A stretch of 64,000 bases of DNA from assembly GCA_030407085.1 (NCBI GenBank), contig CM059582.1, positions 208,598,001 to 208,662,000 of the forward strand, given 5' to 3'. Both the position numbers and the translations under genes were made by a program. The notes beneath the pieces were generated by a model, which saw only the letters and a program-made list of their open reading frames with translations, did no database searches and was not told the origin of the DNA. This document shows positions 44,340 through 55,175 of the stretch, piece by piece (position 1 is the stretch's first letter; each line of letters starts with the position of its first letter). Origin of the DNA: Trichopria drosophilae. Lineage: Eukaryota > Arthropoda > Insecta > Hymenoptera > Diapriidae.

Positions 44340-46060
44340 GAAATCATGACGTCATCGTTTACCTCGTCAGCGAAATTTCAGAAGAATAATGTAAGTACTT
44401 GTGGTCACTAATCAGTCATTTTGGATTTTCCAATTATGATTGTAGATTCATAATTAGCGATCAAAAAAAAACTCCTAACATCAATTTGTGTGAAATTCCC
44501 ATCACCAATGCAAGAATTATTGACGTCATGGTGTGCGCCATTTTGAATTTTAAAATTCTAACCGTTTTCGTTTTCAACTATCCAATATAGGTATGGAAAC
44601 CCATTTTCATTTCCATCAAACATTTGGAAGGGCGATTTTTTTCCATTACTTATTGAAGACATTACTTGTAACTTCTTGGTATTCCGCCATTTTGAATCAT
44701 TGATTAGGAATTCTGGAATTCTGACCTCACATCCGCTCGACCCAAAATCATTGACAACAATTGTTTTAAAGGTTAATTTATATAATCGGTTCATTGAAGA
44801 CGTTATTTTTATTTTGTATTTGCCATGTTGGAGCAGCCATTTTGAATCTCACAATTATGATTTCAAATTCGTATATAGCGACATCCTGAACTTAAATAGA
44901 TCGATTTTTGTGAAATTGTTAATAACAGTGTCAGAGATATTAGCTTCTTGGTATTTGCATCCTCGGTTTCTGCCATTTTGAAAAAGTAATTTTGCTTTTG
45001 ATTACAGATATATTGTCAGCGACCTCAAAAACTTATTTTCACTGATATCGAATATTTAAAACGCTCATTTGCTCCACGTGGTCGTTGAAAACATTATTTA
45101 TATGTTTGACCCGCTATATTTAGACAGCCATTTTGATTTTCGTAATTTTGACGTCCACTTCGTAATGAACAACTCGTGAAACCGTAAGGAACATATTAAA
45201 AACATAAGGACATATTTTATATTTGTCTAGTTGGTTCGTTGAGAATGTTACTATTTTTTAGTTGTCATGCTGGGTCAGCCATTTTGAATCTCAAAAATCT
45301 GACTTCAATTTCATAATCAGCGATCTCCAAAATATCTATCTGTCAACTTTATCTAAGTCCGATTAACAATATAAGAGTTATTAGCATGTTGATATCCGCC
45401 ATTTTGAATCAGGTATTTTAAATTCTGCAATTCGGAATTAGGATAAATTTCCGTTGACAAAAAAAAACACAGAAAAATATTTTCTTTGACATCATCAGAA
45501 GTTTGGAAGGTTGATTTGTCCAACTCATTCGTTATAAAGGTTATTTATATTTTTGACCCGCCATATTTCAACATACATTATGATTTTCGTATTTTTGACG
45601 TTCAATACATAACATGCGACCTCTAAAGCCATAAATTACATATATAAGATTGATTTGTCTAATTGGCTCATAGAAGGCTTTATTTGTATTGTTTACTCGC
45701 CATGTTGGATCAGCCATATTAAATCTGTCATTTTGAATTTTATAATTTTGCCTTTTTGTTTTCTGCGACCCTACAGAAGTCTATTTTCACTATCTTCAAT
45801 CCATTGGAATATTAATTGATTTATTGGAGACGTTATTTATAGCTTCTTGGTATCCGCCATTTTGAATTCTGTAATACTGTCTTCAGATCAGTTTTCATCA
45901 ACGTAAAAAAAAACACAGAAACCTACTTTCTTTGACATCAAACGTAAGGAATGTTGAGGTGCCCAATTGGTTTGATGAAGAAGTTATTTATATTTTTCAC
46001 TCGCCATATTGGATCAGCCATTTTGAATTTCGTAATTTCGTCGGCGAGTTAATAATAAGC
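44340..46060 (+). repeat. 12-unit ~145-bp degenerate array (R family)
   Basis: GCCATTTTGAAT-type anchors recur at about 44416, 44537, 44686, 44836, 44972, 45127, 45278, 45398, 45560, 45713, 45856 and 46017, a mean spacing of about 145 bp. S units are preceded by CTTCTTGGTATCCGCC and T units by CGCCATGTTGGATCAGCC. From 44,686 the order is S-T-S-T-T-S-T-T-S-T. Some S units are followed by the same AAAAAAAACACAGAAA phrase (45,460 and 45,902). The units also carry the CGTAATCAGCGACC phrase of the R family. Frames of 63-101 codons in it (44,399-44,981) are by-products. Confidence 0.85.
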
Positions 46061-46299
46061 GACCGCTAGAACTGTAAGGTTACTTTTCAACAGTCAAAAA
46101 CACCATTAACTAAAATCTTCAATATTTTTTGTGTAAAGTTCAAAAAGTACTCATTTTTGTCTCTAGGGAATGCATATATGAAACGAATGTTATTGCAAAT
46201 GACATTCGAAATTTGTATACATAAATAAAGCTATAACATCCGAAAGTTAACTTTAAAAAAACGAATCAAGGAAAAGGCGATAGAATGCTATTAGAATAG
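46061..46299. other. AT-rich DNA without visible feature
   Basis: Spacer between the array and the CpG island. Nothing was seen. Confidence 0.5.
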
Positions 46300-46690
46300 C
46301 AAGAACCCAGAGAGAAAGCCAATGGAAAAATCGAGTACAGGAGAACTTTGTGTTCGGGAAGGCCGGAAAAGGTTAGATATAGTATGTAAGCGTGGAAGAA
46401 CAAGGACAGAGATAAGCTTCAGTTCCCTTGTATTGTCTGCGTATCTCTCTCAGTCACGCTGCTGTTCTCCTAGCTCCTTTGTCTTGAGCTCTGACTTGGC
46501 ATGGCTCGCAGAAACGCCACCGAAAGGGTTCGCAAACACACCCTTTCGTCTCCTTTTCTCACGCCTTTCATCCCATCAAGCTCGCTTTATTCGGATCTCA
46601 AACATCGTCGGTACTTCTGCTGCTGTCGCCACCTCCTCAGGATTCGAGATTAAAACAAGTTCATGGTCGTAAATAGAGACTTTACTGCTT
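46300..46690 (+). other. CpG-rich island with unrecognised 116-codon ORF
   Basis: The repeat-free island contains a frame from a true ATG at 46322 to 46672. The translation is basic at first (CVREGRKRLDIVCKRGRTRT) and then Ser-rich, with no signal peptide or domain I can name. Island composition alone can produce such a frame. The codon composition is not obviously coding. An exon, promoter or conserved non-coding element are all possible. Confidence 0.25.
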
Positions 46691-47590
46691 GCGACAGTTC
46701 ACACATATATAGACATATCCAACCAACCTTCAATCGATAAATAAACCGAAAACCATTCTTTGTTAATTTATTGTACAAAAAGTAGAAAAAGTATGTAGTA
46801 AAGTACAGAAAAATGGTTACTCGTCAAAAATAGTTGGCGATAACTAATAATAATTGTATCCCATAATAAAAATACGGCTTATATGTAGAATTTAAAAATG
46901 TTGTGATAACATTTTTATCTTTATCTTTGAAGGCACATGTTGAAAATAATTCATTTTTATGTCTTTCGTAGTTAGTAATTAATAGGAAATGTTTTCAGCC
47001 TTATTACGTTTCATAAGTTGAAATTAGTTAACAGCTTTATAAAATTTAGTACATTAAATAATTCAAATTTGGCGGGCTTATGACCTGCATTAGCAACTGA
47101 TGGTAATTGCATTGTTTCAACATGGCTAAAATATTTTCAAGCGCCCTCTATCGAAACCTTTTCGATTCCGGAAAAGCGGGCTTTTTTACCCTTTTCCAAT
47201 AATAATGTTAAAAATGCTAATTTATGATTTTATATATATATATATATATATGAAAATAATGAAAAAACAGAAAATGTGTGAAAAATTCTGAAAAAATAAC
47301 AGGGAACTTGGAAGAACATCCGGTAGACACCAAGATACGATCCTTCCGGTTTCTTCATATTTTTCATATATTTATCAGAGGACGCTTGAAAATATTTCAG
47401 ACTTCGTGAAATATTCAAATACTATGCAATTACCGTTAGTTGCTATTAGAGGTCATAAAACAGCCCAATTTTGAATTATTTAATAATTTAATGATATTTT
47501 TCAGGTGTTGTACGTAGAACTGGATAGTTTTCACGTTTATTTATAAATATGCAAGATAGGACCGCAACACCGAACGATAAACGAAATATA
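46691..47590. other. AT-rich DNA with (TA)n microsatellite
   Basis: A (TA)10 tract lies at 47,231-47,251. The 62-codon minus-strand frame at 47,230-47,418 ends in the tract and is not called. Confidence 0.5.
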
Positions 47591-47599
47591 ACTTAACAT

Positions 47600-47730
47600 C
47601 ACGAATCGTCATAGTATGGAATGACAGATATTTGAGGTTATGTACTCGAAAAATTAATTTTTTTTTCCAGTTTTTTGATGTCGTGTATAAAATGTGACAA
47701 ATTTTTGCGTCATCGTTTATTTTCAGCATT
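47600..47730 (+). repeat. Dispersed repeat shared with 5.3 kb
   Basis: Aligns with 5,325-5,465 through AGATATTTGAGGTTATGTAC, a T-run and TTTTTGCGTCATCG. The overlapping minus-strand frame is not supported. Confidence 0.55.
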
Positions 47731-47850
47731 CATTACTACTCTCAATCTTCAAAATGAGCTATTAGTCAATCACCTTGACGAGTTATTTTCAGAAAGTTAT
47801 GTCCATTTTAAATTATAACATTAATCCCAACACCCAAGCAGCACACTAGA

Positions 47851-47937
47851 ATTCGTTATCAAAAAGTTGTCGAAATGTTAACTTTTTTCAAAAATTGTTA
47901 TATATGTTAACATCTTGATAACTTTTTGTTAGCGAAT
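47851..47937. repeat. 87-nt hairpin
   Basis: ATTCGTTATCAAAAAGTTGT... pairs with ...ACTTTTTGTTAGCGAAT. Stems of about 32 bp have around five mismatches, and the loop is AT-rich. It sits next to an R-family fragment. Confidence 0.8.
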
Positions 47938-47949
47938 GCTCACCGGAGC

Positions 47950-48185
47950 TACTGGGGCAGTATTCAAGTCGTCTCTGGGTTCGCTAGGTACGAATCTGAA
48001 GGTTGCAAATTGATGTCGTCAATTTCTAAGATGCTGGATTCAAAATGGCGAGTAACACAAATATTCATGACATTGTTAGGATGAATGTCGTAATTTAAAA
48101 TGTTCGAAACTTTCTGTGGAAAAATCGTCGGAATAAAAGCCACAAACATTAGTCACATCCTATACATAACCTCAAAAATAGCAGA
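47950..48185. repeat. R-family fragment
   Basis: Contains GGGTTCGCTAGGTACGAATC and GGATTCAAAATGGCGAGTA, both diverged R-family phrases, followed by CATAACCTCAAAAATAG. A 61-codon minus frame (47,964-48,149) is a by-product. Confidence 0.6.
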
Positions 48186-48715
48186 TGAACTAGTGCACGT
48201 CAAATATTTAAAAAATTCACAGCTTCTGAACGTCTAATCCTTGTAAAAATGCTTCTTTGAATGACATCGAACAGTAAGTTATTAATTGATAGTTATTTCT
48301 CGTTTTTAATTTAAGAGAAATAATTACTCTGTTTTCGTTGGCAGGAGACCAATAATTATTTTTTCTTTGGTTCTGTTATAATTATAACTCATCTAAAATT
48401 CATTTTCATTTTAAACATACCAAAACACTCCTGAGCACCAGGAATAAATTGACTTATTATCCCAAACGGACGAATTGTGTCGTACTTTTCTGCTGCCAAT
48501 TCTGACAGATTGCCAACTGTGAAAAAATCTGCAGTTCTGACTTAAATATAGTATTTCAAAACTTTAAAAACATGGATACCAAAAATATTTGACTATTTAA
48601 CAAAAAGCCGATTTTTTAACCAATTTTTTAATTTTCAACAATATTGTATTAAAATCGAAGATTACATGATGGAAATTTTGGGTCCGCGGACAATAATATT
48701 AATAAATTTCAAAAC
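48186..48715. other. AT-rich DNA without visible feature
   Basis: Nothing supportable was seen. Confidence 0.5.
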
Positions 48716-48719
48716 ATAC

Positions 48720-48985
48720 TCGTCCAAAAATCAAAATGATTTCACCCTTTATTTATGGAACTGGCAATTTATTCCCTGTTTTTATTTTCTTCCGTATTGA
48801 TGTAATAGAAAACAGTTTTATTGAACATCTCTTAATTTCAGTTTATTTTGAATTTTTGACAATTTTACAAGAGACAGTAATATTTTACAACAACAAAAAA
48901 ATTATTTTCTTTGTTTTCAATCACGAATTTGTTGTTAAATTGACGAAAATTCAAGATGGCAGATCAAATATGACAGATAAGAAGT
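48720..48985 (+). repeat. Worn R-family copy
   Basis: AATCACGAATTTGTTGTTAA and TTCAAGATGGCAGATCAAAT align with R-family phrases. An 83-codon frame (48,736-48,987) ends inside it and encodes a Phe/Ile-rich sequence of the kind expected from AT-rich DNA. Confidence 0.55.
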
Positions 48986-49159
48986 GATTGAATATTTTAG
49001 CTTTTACATAATTTTGCGCATCAAAAGTTTAATATGTCATCTAGAATTTTGACTAAATTCATAATAATTCGTGTTCAATAAGCAACGAAAAATTAAATAA
49101 ATACACATTCCAGACAAAGTCAAAAATTTCGGTAATGCCATTTGCATAGTGGGCGTGGG

Positions 49160-49285
49160 TGATTCAACAAAATTATAGTAAAATCGACTATGAAAATGGT
49201 AAATTGAACTATTTTTGAAAGTAGTTTTAGCTATAATTTCCCAATTGTGTGATATAGTAAATATAACTATGAATGTCTTTGCCAG
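49160..49285 (-). mobile_element. CACTGAG-family element, terminal fragment
   Basis: Matches the right terminal part of the 60,265-60,941 element (AACAAAATTATAGTAAAATC, GACTATGAAAATGGTAAATT, GTGATATAGTAAAT). It lacks the CTCAGTG end and the rest of the element. Confidence 0.7.
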
Positions 49286-49948
49286 CGTGTTTCAATACTG
49301 AAATGTCTCAATTTTTTTAATGTAGACTCTTCACCATTGTATGCCTTAGATTGCAAAGCATTATCATATCCTACTATCCTACTATCCTACTAGTTTACCA
49401 ATAATAAACACAAATAATCTATCAAATTTTGAAATGCTTCGCATTGAAAAACGATTTTTCAAAACTTTAATTCTAAAATATATTCAAATTTGTCTTGTAA
49501 AAGACACAAGTTTTTGATGTGTTACTACTCTCGTAATACACCTAATTATATGATTTTCCCGGATACTTTATAGTAGCATATATTAATAATAATATTGAAG
49601 TATTAATTTAACTTTAGACGTAACACTAATATCAACAAAAAATATTTGTATACGTCTTCTTATTAGCTATAAATTTCATAAACTGTCGAAGAATTTTAAA
49701 ACTGTTAAATTACTTAAACTACTAACTAACAAAAATGAAGAAAACTTGTCAATTTTATTGACTAATCTCACTAACTTTGTAGTTAAAGGTGACTATAACT
49801 ATTTATCTGTGTATATATATATATATATATATGACTATTTTTAGGTGATAATACACAATTCTGTTAATAAATAGTGCTTACAATATTATCTCTGGAAGTC
49901 AAACTAATTCTATACACCATTATTTACTATTTTTTGTTGTGCTTGCTA
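49286..49948. other. AT-rich DNA with (TA)n microsatellite
   Basis: A (TA)10 tract lies at 49,812-49,832 and a short CTATCCTA triplication near 49,374. Otherwise nothing is seen. Confidence 0.5.
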
Positions 49949-50240
49949 CACTGAGAAAAAAGTCCTTAGTTAAAGTTACTATATCACATAGTTAGGAAAA
50001 AATAGTTAAAACTACTATGAAAAATAGTTCAATTTATCACTTTCATAGTCGATTTTACTATAATTTTGTTACACAAACTATTTCCTCATAACTAAAAAAA
50101 CCAACTATGTAGAATGAAAACAACTATAATCTAGTGTAGTGCTCATTTCACACATATGTCCCGTAGTAAATCTATATATTCACTATTATTCATAGTTAAG
50201 TTTGTATTTACTGTAATCCATAGTAAAGACTGGCACAGGT
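49949..50240 (+). mobile_element. CACTGAG-family element, copy 2
   Basis: Starts CACTGAGAAAAAAGTCCTTA and aligns for about 165 bp with the reverse complement of 60,775-60,941, including GTTAAAACTACTATGAAAAA and CACTTTCATAGTCGATTTTA. The far end is unclear (about 50,240). The family is dense in TAGTTAAA/ACTAT words and has no coding capacity. Confidence 0.8.
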
Positions 50241-51652
50241 CATACTAATAACAGGTCATATTAAATTGGTATCACGTAAATTTAATTTATTGATGCCACT
50301 ACATATACAATTTTAAATAATTTAAATGGTTCAAAAAAATTATGTTTCTTGCACCTAATAATAAACTAATTGTCTTTATCAGTTCTAATATTATTTTACT
50401 TATTTTAAATCATCTAGACAATTACTGTAGTTAATAAAAAAGGAAATAAAGTAAATAATCAACATGTTGACAACTTAAATATTAGAGATATATATCTCTT
50501 ACCGAAGCTTCCTTATACATTAAAGTTCACGGGCAAATTTCGAACGTATCAATCACTGATCTAGTATAAAATAGAGATTTATTGCGATTATATTAGATTA
50601 ATCGTGATTACGGTAACCTTCGAACAGGATGACAAAATAATTCAATTATTTTGACGTTTAATATCTTTATTGAGATTGAGGTGACATCCATATTGACCGT
50701 TATCTAAAAACAAATACTAATCTCGAATCCTACGAATTGTATGCTTCCGATTCTGTCCGAATAATATAATCAAGTCAGGATCATTTAGAAAAAACTTTAA
50801 CTTATTTCAGCAGCTGCTATAACTTTCCCGTTTTTATTTCAGTTTCTTCTTCAATTAAGTGTTTCAAAGATTCATCCAAAGTCGGCCACCAACTACTTTA
50901 TGAAGCGGACCAGAGGATAAATGTCATAATCTTTTTAGAAACTGCCATCATTTCTGGAATGCATTAGTGAGAAAATTAAGGATAAAAATGTTTAAAAATA
51001 TAATATTAAGTGATATTAAATACTTTAGAATATTGAAATAGATGGAATGTCTATTGTTGACTTGTATATAGATATAGTATTTAACAGTTTATCTTAAAAA
51101 ATAAAAAATTCGCCTGTACAACTTCGAAATGTTTAACATATTATAAAATATGATTGTACAAAAGAAAGCCATAATTCAATCAATGAAAAACAACTATTGC
51201 ATCATAAGAAATCGTTCATCAACCAATTTTTATTATCTGAATATATACTATATATTATAAAAGTCAAATTTTTTGTTTTTGTTTTCAAATTTGCTTTTTT
51301 TTTATGTAGCTGTGCAATTCTTTTAAATCCATTGTTTTCATATTTTGCAATGTAAAAATGTGGCTTGAGGCTGAACGTAAACTACGGTCTCGTTTTATCA
51401 GTGTTTTCTGGTTTTACATATTAAGTGATCACATGCAGTATTTGTTGTCTGCGTTTCTCAAAATATGCATTTCTATTTTATAAATAAAATTCGCAAGTTT
51501 TTTGAATACGTTCTCTGTACTAAAAAAATGACTTGTCAGATTTGCATACCAATTCAGTGTATAAAGTTTTACATTTTTACTTTTGAAATGTATACAAAAG
51601 TTATTATCCAATTTCAATAATCTTTACTACTTATTCAATTCAATCAAGCAAT
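50241..51652. other. AT-rich DNA, small palindrome
   Basis: A perfect 16-bp palindrome, AGAGATATATATCTCT, lies at 50,484. Frames at 51,429-51,617 (minus) and 51,583-51,840 (which runs into a MITE) are not supported. Confidence 0.5.
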
Positions 51653-51895
51653 ACAGTAGAGTCCCGGTATATTTGCCCGCTCGGTTCCTCACCCCACCCG
51701 TCTCCTTACATTTGTTAAAAGAGAGGGAGCGCCGCTTCTCCCACTCTCCTCAGTTGCGTTACGTTCGTGACGTCACAACAGGCCCTGAGGCCCCATCGCG
51801 CGAGGTGGGGGAAAAAGAGAGCGGCGACAGACAAATATAACGAGACGAAACTGGGAAAATATGGCTGGGATACAAATATAGCGACTTGATATAAA
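51653..51895 (+). mobile_element. Tigger/pogo-like MITE, copy 3
   Basis: Begins TA|CAGTAGAGTCCCGGTATATT, in the same orientation as copy 1 and close to it along the GC-rich interior (CCCGCTCGGTTCCTC, CCCACTCTCCTCAG, AGGTGGGGGAAAAAGAG). It carries an intact TGACGTCA at 51,768-51,775. The right end is worn (ACAAATATAGCGACTTGAT). Confidence 0.88.
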
Positions 51896-52115
51896 AATAC
51901 AACTCAAATTGAAAACTAAAAATAATATAATTAGCCTCGAATGTTCATACTCTAATAATTCTTTAACAATTGCAATCTATAACGAAATATGAAGTGTGTT
52001 CGAAACAAACCGTTAAGACATTAAATATGAAAGTCTCCTAAATACATTATGACAGATCTAATTGAATGAAAAAGAAGAAATGAATGAAGGTGTATAACGA
52101 TTTTGGGGATAGAAT
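51896..52115. other. AT-rich spacer
   Basis: Nothing supportable was seen between the MITE and the GTCGG fold-back. Confidence 0.5.
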
Positions 52116-52119
52116 TATA

Positions 52120-52754
52120 GGGTGCAGGTCGAAAAACCGACAAACAAAAAGCCGACAGGTCGACAAACCGACAGTCAAAATACCGATATTTAAAAAGTCG
52201 ACAGGCAAAAAGCCAACACTTCAAAAGATGACTACCCGCTTGTCGATGTGACCATTTTTTTATGTGACGGCTTTTTGAATGTCGGTTTTTCTAATGACGG
52301 CTTTTTGACGTGTCGGTTTTTCCAGTGGACTTTTCGAATTTCGAAGGTGAGGGTCCAAAAACCGACAAATCAAAAAGCCAACATGTCAAAAATCCGACAG
52401 TCAAAAAACCGACGATCGAAAAGCCGACAGTAAAAATACTGACACTTCAAAAAATGATAGTCTGCTTGTCGATGTATCTATTTTTTTATATGTCGGCTTT
52501 ATGACTATCGGTTTCTTTACCTGTCGGCTTTATGACTATCGGTTTCTTTATCTGTCGGCTTTATAACTATCGGTTTCTTTACCTGTCGGCTTTTTGATTT
52601 GCCGGTTTTTCGACTCATACCCAATGTCGGTATTTTGACTGTAAGGTTTTTGCCCTGTAGGTTTTTTCCTTATTGGTTTTCTGAATGTCGGTATTTAAAC
52701 TGTCGTTTTTCGACCTTTCGGTTTTTTTATTTGTTAGTTTTTCGAATAGCACCC
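52120..52754. mobile_element. Fold-back element made of GTCGG-T-run minisatellite
   Basis: The ends are inverted: GGGTGCAGGTCGAAAAACC, and the reverse of the right end, GGGTGCTATTCGAAAAACT. The body is almost entirely CCGACA-nn-CAAAAA words in one orientation (52,130-52,235), then the complement (52,262-52,325), then the first orientation again (52,350-52,452), then the complement (52,490-52,745). The halves are related: GCTTGTCGATGT plus a T-run recurs at 52,229 and 52,463, about 234 bp apart. A perfect or near-perfect 31-bp subrepeat is tandem three times from 52,492. Frames of 60-111 codons on both strands are translations of the repeat. Confidence 0.9.
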
Positions 52755-53000
52755 GAACTATTCTATAGTTTTGTATGGACTGCTGCAACGGGATATGCCC
52801 AGAATTCTGAGAAAGCGCACCAAAGTTAAAATTGTATAATAATGTGTAGATTGCGACGCATATAAAATATAGTACAGAATAATTTGGAAATGTGACATCA
52901 ATAAAGGGAAAAATATTACCTACATTCCGAAGACATTTTTCGAGCGTCAAAGCAACTGATAAAAGAATATTTCTATCTCATCCCAGTTAGCTTTATTTTC
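52755..53000. other. AT-rich spacer
   Basis: Nothing supportable was seen. Confidence 0.5.
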
Positions 53001-53640
53001 ACCGGCGCTGCGTCTTTACATAAATCTTCTCGCGTTCATGCATATTACACCCATAAGAAGGTACAAGAGCGAGAAAGATGAAAAGCGTGAAGGATAGGAC
53101 GGATACTTATACGTATCTCTATACGTTTCCCTTCCGAGTTATGAGTTACTGACCCGTGCACAAATGAGCGTTATGAATTCTCCCGAGAAATATTCATCCG
53201 TCCCTCTTCCTGCCCTCTACTTCCGGTGGAGTCGGCTCCTTCGGCGGAAATTGACACGGCGATGAAGGACGAGAAGGGGAAAATAGCTCTGGGAAAAGGG
53301 ACGTCGTCTATCTGTAGGAGATCGACGGGAAATCTTGAAATCGGAAAAGAGCGTGATAAAACGAGAGGAAAAGAGTCTCCGACGAGACAGAGAGATCTAG
53401 AATGCGATCCAGAGCGATGTGATGGAAGATCGTTTGATTCAGACCGCGATGAAATTTTGGTGCCGTTCCCTGGTAACGTCGACGTAATGGATAACGCCGC
53501 GAATGAAATTCATATTCCTAACGCGAATTTAAAAATAATATCGTATCGATTACCGGTACCCGGCACTTCATTTCCTATTCCTCCATTACCATCTATTACC
53601 AGCTTCATTTCGCACTTATCATTTTAATTCTTATGAATAC
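53001..53640 (+). CDS. CpG-rich island with unrecognised 121-codon ORF
   Basis: The longest plus-strand frame in the window starts at GTG (53,226); the first ATG is at 53,262 and the stop ends at 53,627. The product is hydrophilic, with many K, E, R and D (KGKIALGKGTSSICRRST, ERDKTRGKESPTRQRDLE), and ends in a Pro/Ser/Phe-rich tail. No signal peptide, membrane segment or known domain is visible. The island has no repeats and high CpG from about 53,000. It may be a real short exon, or a regulatory island in which a frame stays open by composition. No splice context convinces me. Confidence 0.22.
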
Positions 53641-54715
53641 TTTTACCTTTTTCTGGATATATTTATAATTATCATCCATATTATATTGGACGTCCAACAT
53701 GAATCAATCATATTTCGAAATTGCGGCCGTGTGCGCCATAGTTTCGTAATTTAGCAATTAATGCCGAGAAGTCCACGGCTGTGAATCTAGCACGCTAAGG
53801 GAAATTTCGAAGTCCTAATTATAATTAGAAATTACATTTAACGAGCCAATGTATTGGGTATACCCAAAATAATGCTCCTCATTCTCTCAGTCCGAAAAAG
53901 TGTGATTTGGGATTTTTTACTTCATCAAATAGCGATAGACAGCATCTTAAGCTGATCTAGAATTCCAGAAGAATTTCTCCTAACGCGCGTCACAGTTCCG
54001 AGAAGTCCAGATATTCCACATTAATTTTACAAGTTTAGATATTACACTAATAAGAATATTTCGGTACAACTTAAATTCTCTAGACATTCAAGTGATCGTG
54101 AGTTTTCATTTTTCAGTTGAGAAAGTCCCAAAAATATGGGTTAACGCCCTATTTACAACATTGATCACTATTACATCTGTTGGCAGGTCGAAAACTCTCC
54201 TTAATTATTGTTTAGTTAAGGCATTTAGAATTATTTACAAACAAAATTTGATTGACAATCATTTATGACTGGCAATTAAAGCACATTTCTAGAAACATAA
54301 ACAATACATTAGATTTTTTTTTATTTATTTACCCTCTACCTTACACCTCTAATGTCTTAATAACCTTGAGGTATCAAGCTTATTGTTTGAACTTTGACTA
54401 TGGATTCAACACTGGTTGGTTGCTGTAAATTTAAGACGAGATTTTATTGTTATAATATGTTGTATTTTTCGATTACCAGTTAGAAAAAATTACAAAAAAA
54501 GACACAAGATTTACGTTACTCTGGAATGTGATAATTATCAAAAAATTTCTAAAATTGTTTACTTATTTATAGATTCTTTAAATAAGTATTGTTAAACGCT
54601 TGAATTTAAAAATAAAAAAAAAAGATAATTACTTTGACTTGTATCGTAGGTTAGTTTTATTTTATTCCGACACTAGTAGTTGGCAACAACTGTAACATAA
54701 CAACAAAATAACAAA
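53641..54715. other. AT-rich DNA without visible feature
   Basis: Nothing supportable was seen over about 1 kb. Confidence 0.5.
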
Positions 54716-54719
54716 TTTT

Positions 54720-54935
54720 GAAACATCCGCCACTTTATTTGAGCCGCCATTTTGAACTTTGAGAATCTGACATCAGATTCGTATTCAGCGACCCCAAAAC
54801 CCGCCAAAGTAGCTATTTTCATGTGGATTTGTCAACATTTCCAAAGTTTCATCCGCCATATTGAATCTGCCATTTTGAATTTTGAGAATATGACACCAGA
54901 TTCGTATTCAACGACCTCAAAAACAATAAATGCCG
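54720..54935 (+). repeat. Two tandem R-family units
   Basis: GCCATTTTGAACTTTGAGAA and GCCATTTTGAATTTTGAGAA start about 121 bp apart, each followed by CAGATTCGTATTCAGCGACC or a close variant. These are the best-preserved R units in the window. A 62-codon frame spans them as a by-product. Confidence 0.85.
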
Positions 54936-55175
54936 TATAATTTGCAATCATTTTAATTATTTTAGCTGCGTTATTAAACAGTTGATATAATAAATATATA
55001 CAAACGTATCATACAGGGGGTAGTTTTTACCCCCTAAAACGATTTAAGGGCCCAACAAAAATTACCTGTCCAATATGTTTGGATACTTTACACATATGCA
55101 AAGTTTCGTTCCAATCGCTGAGACACACTTGGGTAGGGTTACTTGTTAGTCTTGCATGTCCAGCATGTCCAGCAC
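54936..55175 (+). repeat. Short hairpin and possible repeat
   Basis: GGGGGTA at 55,016 pairs with TACCCCC at 55,028. The following phrase, CAAAGTTTCGTTCCAATCG, resembles words common in insect dispersed repeats, but no second copy was seen here. Confidence 0.4.

Noticed and set aside
44399..44981. Frames of 63-101 codons
   Set aside because: They span several units of the ~145-bp array, are not repeated unit by unit, and are open on both strands.
52248..52950. Several 60-111-codon frames on both strands
   Set aside because: Most of their length is translated GTCGG-T-run minisatellite; overlapping frames on both strands show it is composition-driven.
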